Shown: piece after piece, positions 56,401 to 64,000 of the stretch
Numbering within the stretch: the first letter of the stretch is position 1
Layout: each line of letters begins with the position of its first letter
Assembly (NCBI GenBank): GCA_032209605.1
Contig: JASFXZ010000071.1
Location: 1-64,000 of the forward strand
Reading direction: 5' to 3'
DNA from: Mactromeris polynyma
Lineage: Eukaryota; Mollusca; Bivalvia; Venerida; Mactridae
Length of the DNA: 64,000 nt
Made by a program: the position numbers and the translations under genes
Notes under the pieces: model-generated
Told to the model about the DNA's origin: nothing
The model's database searches: none
The model's input: the letters and a program-made list of their open reading frames with translations, nothing else

Positions 56401-56627
56401 CTGCATGATAACCGACTTCAACAGGGACATGCTCTGGTTGCTGTCATCAAAGCTACGATGTCCATGGTTGATAATGAGTTGACCACCGTTATGTATCACA
56501 TCAATGTGGTTTACAACTTCTTCAAAGCTCCAAGTATTATAATCGGTATTATTAAAGTAGGTTGGTAAAACGTCTACCAACAAATCTGTAGCCTTGATAT
56601 GTAATTTGTCAAAGGCATCCAGTTTAT
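56401..56627 (-). CDS. HVCN1: Hv1-like voltage-sensor protein: S1-S2 extracellular loop exon
   Basis: A 227-nt exon between acceptor tgtaatttcag|ATAAACTGG (56627) and donor ATGCAG|GTTTGT (56401). With one G from the S1 exon it gives 76 residues: DKLDAFDKLHIKATDLLVDV ... NHIDVIHNGGQLIINHGHRS ... LLKSVIMQ, then phase 0 into the S2 exon. It has two N-glycosylation sequons (NNT and NQS), consistent with an extracellular position. I recognise no domain. In vertebrate Hv1 the S1-S2 loop is only about a dozen residues; here it would exceed 100 including the Gly-rich part of the next exon. Exact phase fit on both sides supports inclusion, but alternative skipping is possible: removal would need a join from phase 1 to phase 0 and so would shift the frame. 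Confidence 0.75.
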
Positions 56628-56670
56628 CTGAAATTACAACAGATGGTTGTAATAATGGCAATTAATGTAC

Positions 56671-57180
56671 CTGACGCTAAGTTATACAATTGACACTTAA
56701 TAAAAGAGTTGACGCTAAATGATAGACTTGATACAAAATTATACAATTGACGCTAAATGACATAATTGACGCTAAATGATACAATTGACGCTAAATGATA
56801 GATCCTATAGACACTAAATGGAGGATTTGTCGCTAAATGAAAGAGTTGACGCTAAATGATACAGTTGAAACTAAATGACATAATTGACGCTAAATGATAC
56901 AATTGACGCTAAATGATAGATCCTATAGACACTAAATGAAGGATTTGTCGCTAAATGAAAGAGTTGACGCTAATTTATACAATTGACACTAAATGATACA
57001 GTTGAAACTAAATGACATAATTGACGCTAAATGATGCAAGTGGCGCACAAAGATACAATTTACGTGACGTTAAATTCAATTGACGCTAAATGAAATATGT
57101 GTAGCTAAATTATACGAGTATCGCTAATTGATACAAATTCCACTAACTTATAGAATTCGGGTTGAATGATAGAGTCGACG
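56671..57180 (+). repeat. Irregular gacgctaaatga array
   Basis: About 28 imperfect units of roughly 17-19 bp around ttgacgctaaatgataca, with variants gacactaaatga and gtcgctaaatga. A block including gatagatcctatagacac occurs twice (about 56788 and 56915). The array starts 43 bp upstream of the loop exon's acceptor on the gene strand, so it fills the end of the intron next to the 26-bp satellite. Confidence 0.85.
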
Positions 57181-57214
57181 CAGATTTATTCAAACAACAC
57201 ATTCACATAATATT

Positions 57215-60200
57215 CCACTGAAGGATACAATACCTATATTACACTGAAGGATACAATACCTATATTCCACTGAAGGATACAATACCTATATTCCACTGAA
57301 GGATACAATACCTATATTCCACTGAAGGATACCATGCCTATATTACACTGAAGGATACTATACCTATATTCCACTGAAGGATACAATACCTATATTCCAC
57401 TGAAGGATACCATGCCTATATTACACTGAAGGATACAATACCTATATTCCACTGAAGGATACCATGCCTATATTCCACTGAAGGATACAATGCCTATATT
57501 ACACTGAAGGATACAATACCTATATTCCACTGAAGGATACCATGCCTATATTACACTGAAGGATACAATACCTATATTCCACTGAAGGATACAATACCTA
57601 TATTCCACTGAAGGATACAATACCTATATTCCACTGAAGGATACCATGCCTATATTACACTGAAGGATACTATACCTATATTACACTGAAGGATGCCATG
57701 CCTATATTACACTGAAGGATACCATGCCTATATTCCACTGAAGGATACCATGCCTATATTACACTGAAGGATACAATACCTATATTCCACTGAAGGATAC
57801 CATGCCTATATTACACTGAAGGATACAATACCTATATTCCACTGAAGGATACAATACCTATATTCCACTGAAGGATACAATACCTATATTCCACTGAAGG
57901 ATACCATGCCTATATTACACTGAAGGATACTATACCTATATTACACTGAAGGATGCCATGTCTATATTACACTGAAGGATACCATGCCTATATTCCACTG
58001 AAGGATACCATGCCTATATTACACTGAAGGATACAATACCTATATTCCACTGAAGGATACCATGCCTATATTCCACTGAAGGATACAATACCTATATTCC
58101 ACTGAAGGATACCATGCCTATATTACACTGAAGGATACAATACCTATATTCCACTGAAGGATACCATGCCTATATTACACTGAAGGATACAATACCTATA
58201 TTCCACTGAAGGATACCATGCCTATATTCCACTGAAGGATACAATGCCTATATTACACTGAAGGATACAATACCTATATTCCACTGAAGGATACCATGCC
58301 TATATTACACTGAAGGATACAATACCTATATTCCACTGAAGGATACAATACCTATATTCCACTGAAGGATACAATACCTATATTCCACTGAAGGATACCA
58401 TGCCTATATTACACTGAAGGATACTATACCTATATTACACTGAAGGATGCCATGCCTATATTACACTGAAGGATACCATGCCTATATTCCACTGAAGGAT
58501 ACCATGCCTATATTACACTGAAGGATACAATACCTATATTCCACTGAAGGATACCATGCCTATATTACACTGAAGGATACAATACCTATATTCCACTGAA
58601 GGATACAATACCTATATTCCACTGAAGGATACAATACCTATATTCCACTGAAGGATACCATGCCTATATTACACTGAAGGATACTATACCTATATTACAC
58701 TGAAGGATGCCATGCCTATATTACACTGAAGGATACCATGCCTATATTCCACTGAAGGATACCATGCCTATATTACACTGAAGGATACAATACCTATATT
58801 CCACTGAAGGATACCATGCCTATATTACACTGAAGGATACAATACCTATATTACACTGAAGGATACCATGCCTATATTCCACTGAAGGATACAATACCTA
58901 TATTACACTGAAGGATACAATACCTATATTCCACTGAAGGATACCATTCCTATATTACACTGAAGGATACAATACCTATATTACACTGAAGGATACCATG
59001 CCTATATTCCACTGAAGGATACCATGCCTATATTACACTGAATGATACCATGCCTATATTCCACTGAAGGATACCATGCCTATATTACACTGAAGGACAC
59101 AATACCTATATTCCACTGAAGGATACCATGCCTATATTACACTGAAGGATACCATGCATATATTCCACTGAAGGATACCATGCCTATATTCCACTGAAGG
59201 ATACCATGCCTATATTACACTGAAGGATACCATGCCTATATTCCACTGAAGGATACCATGCCTATATTCCACTGAAGGATACCATGCCTATATTACACTG
59301 AAGGATACCATGCCTATATTCCACTGAAGGATACCATGCCTATATTCCACTGAAGGATACCATGCCTATATTCCACTGAAGGATACCATGCCTATATTAC
59401 ACTGAAGGATACCATGCCTATATTACACTGAAGGATACCATACCTATATTACACTGAAGGATACAATACCTATATTCCACTGAAGGATACAATACCTATA
59501 TTCCACTGAAGGATACAATACCTATATTACACTGAAGGATACAATACCTATATTCCACTGAAGGATACAATACCTATATTCCACTGAAGGATACAATACC
59601 TATATTCCACTGAAGGATACCATGCCTATATTCCACTGAAGGATACAATACCTATATTCCACTGAAGGATACAATACCTATATTACACTGAAGGATACAA
59701 TACCTATATTCCACTGAAGGATACAATACCTATATTCCACTGAAGGATACAATACCTATATTCCACTGAAGGATACAATACCTATATTCCACTGAAGGAT
59801 ACAATGCCTATATTCCACTGAAGGATACAATACCTATATTCCACTGAAGGATACAATACCTATATTCCACTGAAGGATACCATGCCTATATTACACTGAA
59901 GGATACAATACCTATATTCCACTGAAGGATACCATGCCTATATTCCACTGAAGGATACAATGCCTATATTCCACTGAAGGATACAATGCCTATATTCCAC
60001 TGAAGGATACAATGCCTATATTCCACTGAAGGATACAATACCTATATTCCACTGAAGGATACAATACCTATATTCCACTGAAGGATACCATACCTATATT
60101 ACACTGAAGGATACAATACCTATATTCCACTGAAGGATACAATACCTATATTCCACTGAAGGATACAATACCTATATTACACTGAAGGATACAATACCTA

Positions 60201-63200
60201 TATTCCACTGAAGGATACAATACCTATATTCCACTGAAGGATACAATACCTATATTCCACTGAAGGATACCATGCCTATATTACACTGAAGGATACTATA
60301 CCTATATTCCACTGAAGGATACAATACCTATATTCCACTGAAGGATACAATGCCTATATTACACTGAAGGATACAATACCTATATTCCACTGAAGGATAC
60401 CATGCCTATATTCCACTGAAGGATACAATGCCTATATTACACTGAAGGATACAATACCTATATTCCACTGAAGGATACCATGCCTATATTACACTGAAGG
60501 ATACAATACCTATATTCCACTGAAGGATACAATACCTATATTCCACTGAAGGATACAATACCTATATTCCACTGAAGGATACCATGCCTATATTACACTG
60601 AAGGATACTATACCTATATTACACTGAAGGATGCCATGCCTATATTACACTGAAGGATACCATGCCTATATTCCACTGAAGGATACCATGCCTATATTAC
60701 ACTGAAGGATACAATACCTATATTCCACTGAAGGATACCATGCCTATATTACACTGAAGGATACAATACCTATATTCCACTGAAGGATACAATACCTATA
60801 TTCCACTGAAGGATACAATACCTATATTCCACTGAAGGATACCATGCCTATATTACACTGAAGGATACTATACCTATATTACACTGAAGGATGCCATGTC
60901 TATATTACACTGAAGGATACCATGCCTATATTCCACTGAAGGATACCATGCCTATATTACACTGAAGGATACAATACCTATATTCCACTGAAGGATACCA
61001 TGCCTATATTCCACTGAAGGATACAATGCCTATATTACACTGAAGGATACAATACCTATATTCCACTGAAGGATACCATGCCTATATTACACTGAATGAT
61101 ACAATACCTATATTCCACTGAAGGATACAATACCTATATTCCACTGAAGGATACAATACCTATATTCCACTGAAGGATACCATGCCTATATTACACTGAA
61201 GGATACTATACCTATATTACACTGAAGGATGCCATGCCTATATTACACTGAAGGATACCATGCCTATATTCCACTGAAGGATATCATGCCTATATTACAC
61301 TGAAGGATACAATACCTATATTCCACTGAAGGATACCATGCCTATATTACGCTGAAGGATACTATACCTATATTACACTGAAGGATGCCATGCCTATATT
61401 ACACTGAAGGATACCATGCCTATATTCCACTGAAGGATACCATGCCTATATTACACTGAAGGATACAATACCTATATTCCACTGAAGGATACCATGCCTA
61501 TATTACACTGAAGGATACAATACCTATATTCCACTGAAGGATACAATACCTATATTCCACTGAATGATACAATACCTATATTCCACTGAAGGATACCATG
61601 CCTATATTACACTGAAGGATACTATACCTATATTACACTGAAGGATGCCATGCCTATATTACACTGAAGGATACCATGCCTATATTCCACTGAAGGATAC
61701 CATGCCTATATTACACTGAAGGATACAATACCTATATTCCACTGAAGGATACCATGCCTATATTACACTGAAGGATACAATACCTATATTACACTGAAGG
61801 ATACCATGCCTATATTCCACTGAAGGATACAATACCTATATTACACTGAAGGATACAATACCTATATTCCACTGAAGGATACCATGCCTATATTACACTG
61901 AAGGATACAATACCTATATTACACTGAAGGATACCATGCCTATATTCCACTGAAGGATACCATGCCTATATTACACTGAATGATACCATGCCTATATTCC
62001 ACTGAAGGATACCATGCCTATATTACACTGAAGGACACAATACCTATATTCCACTGAAGGATACCATGCCTATATTACACTGAAGGATACCATGCATATA
62101 TTCCACTGAAGGATACCATGCCTATATTCCACTGAAGGATACCATGCCTATATTACACTGAAGGATACCATGCCTATATTCCACTGAAGGATACCATGCC
62201 TATATTCCACTGAAGGATACCATGCCTATATTACACTGAAGGATACCATGCCTATATTCCACTGAAGGATACCATGCCTATATTCCACTGAAGGATACCA
62301 TGCCTATATTCCACTGAAGGATACCATGCCTATATTACACTGAAGGATACCATGCCTATATTACACTGAAGGATACCATACCTATATTACACTGAAGGAT
62401 ACAATACCTATATTCCACTGAAGGATACAATACCTATATTCCACTGAAGGATACAATACCTATATTACACTGAAGGATACAATACCTATATTCCACTGAA
62501 GGATACAATACCTATATTCCACTGAAGGATACAATACCTATATTCCACTGAAGGATACCATGCCTATATTACACTGAAGGATACAATACCTATATTCCAC
62601 TGAAGGATACCATGCCTATATTCCACTGAAGGATACAATACCTATATTCCACTGAAGGATACCATGCCTATATTCCACTGAAGGATACAATGCCTATATT
62701 ACACTGAAGGGTACAATACCTATATTACACTGAAGGATACCATGCCTATATTACACTGAAGGATACAATACCTATATTCCACTGAAGGATACAATACCTA
62801 TATTCCACTGAAGGATACAATACCTATATTCCACTGAAGGATACCATGCCTATATTCCACTGAAGGATACAATACCTATATTCCACTGAAGGATACCATG
62901 CCTATATTACACTGAAGGATACAATACCTATATTACACTGAAGGATACCATGCCTATATTACACTGAAGGATACCATGCCTATATTCCACTGAAGGATAC
63001 CATGCCTATATTACACTGAATGATACAATACCTATATTCCACTGAAGGATACCATGCCTATATTACACTGAAGGATACAATACCTATATTACACTGAAGG
63101 ATACCATGCCTATATTCCACTGAAGGATACAATACCTATATTACACTGAAGGATACAATACCTATATTCCACTGAAGGATACCATGCCTATATTACACTG

Positions 63201-63795
63201 AAGGATACAATACCTATATTACACTGAAGGATACCATGCCTATATTCCACTGAAGGATACCATGCCTATATTACACTGAAGGATACCATGCCTATATTCC
63301 ACTGAAGGATACCATGCCTATATTACACTGAAGGATACAATACCTATATTCCACTGAAGGATACAATACCTATATTCCACTGAAGGATACCATGTCTATA
63401 TTACACTGAAGGATACAATACCTATATTACACTGAAGGATACCATGCCTATATTCCACTGAAGGATACAATACCTATATTCCACTGAAGGATACCATGCC
63501 TATATTACACTGAAGGATACAATACCTATATTCCACTGAAGGATACCATGCCTATATTCCACTGAAGGATACAATACCTATATTCCACTGAAGGATACCA
63601 TGCCTATATTCCACTGAAGGATACAATGCCTATATTACACTGAAGGATACAATACCTATATTCCACTGAAGGATACCATGCCTATATTACACTGAAGGAT
63701 ACAATACCTATATTCCACTGAAGGATACCATGCCTATATTCCACTGAAGGATACCATGCCTATATTACACTGAAGGATACCATGCCTATATTACA
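57215..63795 (+). repeat. 26-bp satellite array, about 253 units, inside an intron
   Basis: Units read cactgaaggata followed by caatacctatatt or close variants. Variable sites: ttccac or ttacac; acaatacc, accatgcc, acaatgcc, actatacc or gccatgcc. Rare units act as markers: gatgccatg at 57691, 57951, 58445, 58705, 60629, 60889, 61227, 61383 and 61643 (steps often 260 bp, ten units). The unique markers ggacac (59095 and 62033) and catgcata (59153 and 62091) are offset by 2938 bp, exactly 113 units, as is 57691 to 60629. Half the array is thus a copy of the other half. 26 is not a multiple of three and no long frame runs through it. Confidence 0.98.
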
Positions 63796-63896
63796 GACAC
63801 ATTTTACAATGATTTAGCTGACGTAAAGGTGCCACCTCATGACTCTGACAGTTTACGTTACTTAAAGCCACATTGCGAAAGAAGATATTTACAAAC
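63796..63896. other. Intron end between satellite and S1 exon
   Basis: 101 bp of unique sequence that includes the 5' splice donor GTTTGT on the minus strand at 63896. Confidence 0.7.
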
Positions 63897-64000
63897 CTGA
63901 CATAATCAGGATATCACAGATGACTTGCCCCATGACACAGACGGCATCCAGACTGCTGAGAACGCACACACCAATTAGAGCAATGTGCGTATGGAGCAGA
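63897..64000 (-). CDS. HVCN1: Hv1-like voltage-sensor protein: S1 exon (runs off the window)
   Basis: The visible part encodes LLHTHIALIGVCVLSSLDAV and then CVMGQVICDILIMS, one hydrophobic helix. It ends at donor TCAG|GTTTGT (63897, phase 1). The SLDAV aspartate aligns with D112 of human Hv1, the proton-selectivity residue in S1. A second Asp eleven residues later matches D123, while the E119 position is Gln. The N-terminal part of the protein lies beyond base 64000. It joins in frame to the loop exon 7.3 kb away across the 26-bp satellite. Confidence 0.82.

Noticed and set aside
57215..63795. CRISPR-like or telomeric array
   Set aside because: Contiguous 26-bp units without spacers and without a telomere motif.

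Overview
The window looks like nuclear DNA from a lophotrochozoan animal, most likely a bivalve or other mollusc. It is AT-rich and gene-poor, has GT-AG introns, and is crowded with satellites, MITEs, tRNA-derived repeats and LINE tails. The host assignment is an inference from the repeat types and from one gene family; no marker gene names the species.

Layout. 1-8741 is a 51-bp satellite of about 171 units. 8.75-21.6 kb is AT-rich non-coding DNA holding a decayed LINE end (13.7-14.3 kb), several Tc1/mariner-like MITEs, a dispersed repeat family (11.5 and 18.1 kb, again at 28.8 and 36.8 kb), and a 1.35-kb inverted-repeat DNA transposon (18.5-19.85 kb). 21.6-28.3 kb is an apparently intact tyrosine-recombinase retrotransposon of DIRS/Ngaro type on the minus strand: Gag with zinc fingers, reverse transcriptase-RNase H, tyrosine recombinase, and an SGNH hydrolase. 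The hydrolase can be joined in frame to the recombinase by a 109-nt intron. Two near-identical 882-bp direct repeats lie at its 3' side. 28.3-42 kb is mostly non-coding with hairpins, tRNA-like pieces and repeat fragments.

42.1-64.0 kb carries one host gene on the minus strand, running off the right edge. Seven spliced exons are visible. Six join in frame and encode a voltage-sensor-domain protein of the Hv1 proton-channel family (S1, a long S1-S2 loop, S2, S3, S4, coiled coil). A seventh exon encodes an acidic C-terminal tail, but its junction is unresolved. The introns are full of mobile DNA: a broken PIF/Harbinger transposon, MITEs, SINE-like pieces, and a 6.6-kb array of about 253 copies of a 26-bp repeat between the S1 exon and the loop exon.

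The items most worth following are the spliced recombinase-hydrolase fusion in the retrotransposon, the Hv1-like protein with an approximately 100-residue S1-S2 loop and no first S4 arginine, and the internal history recorded in the two large satellites.
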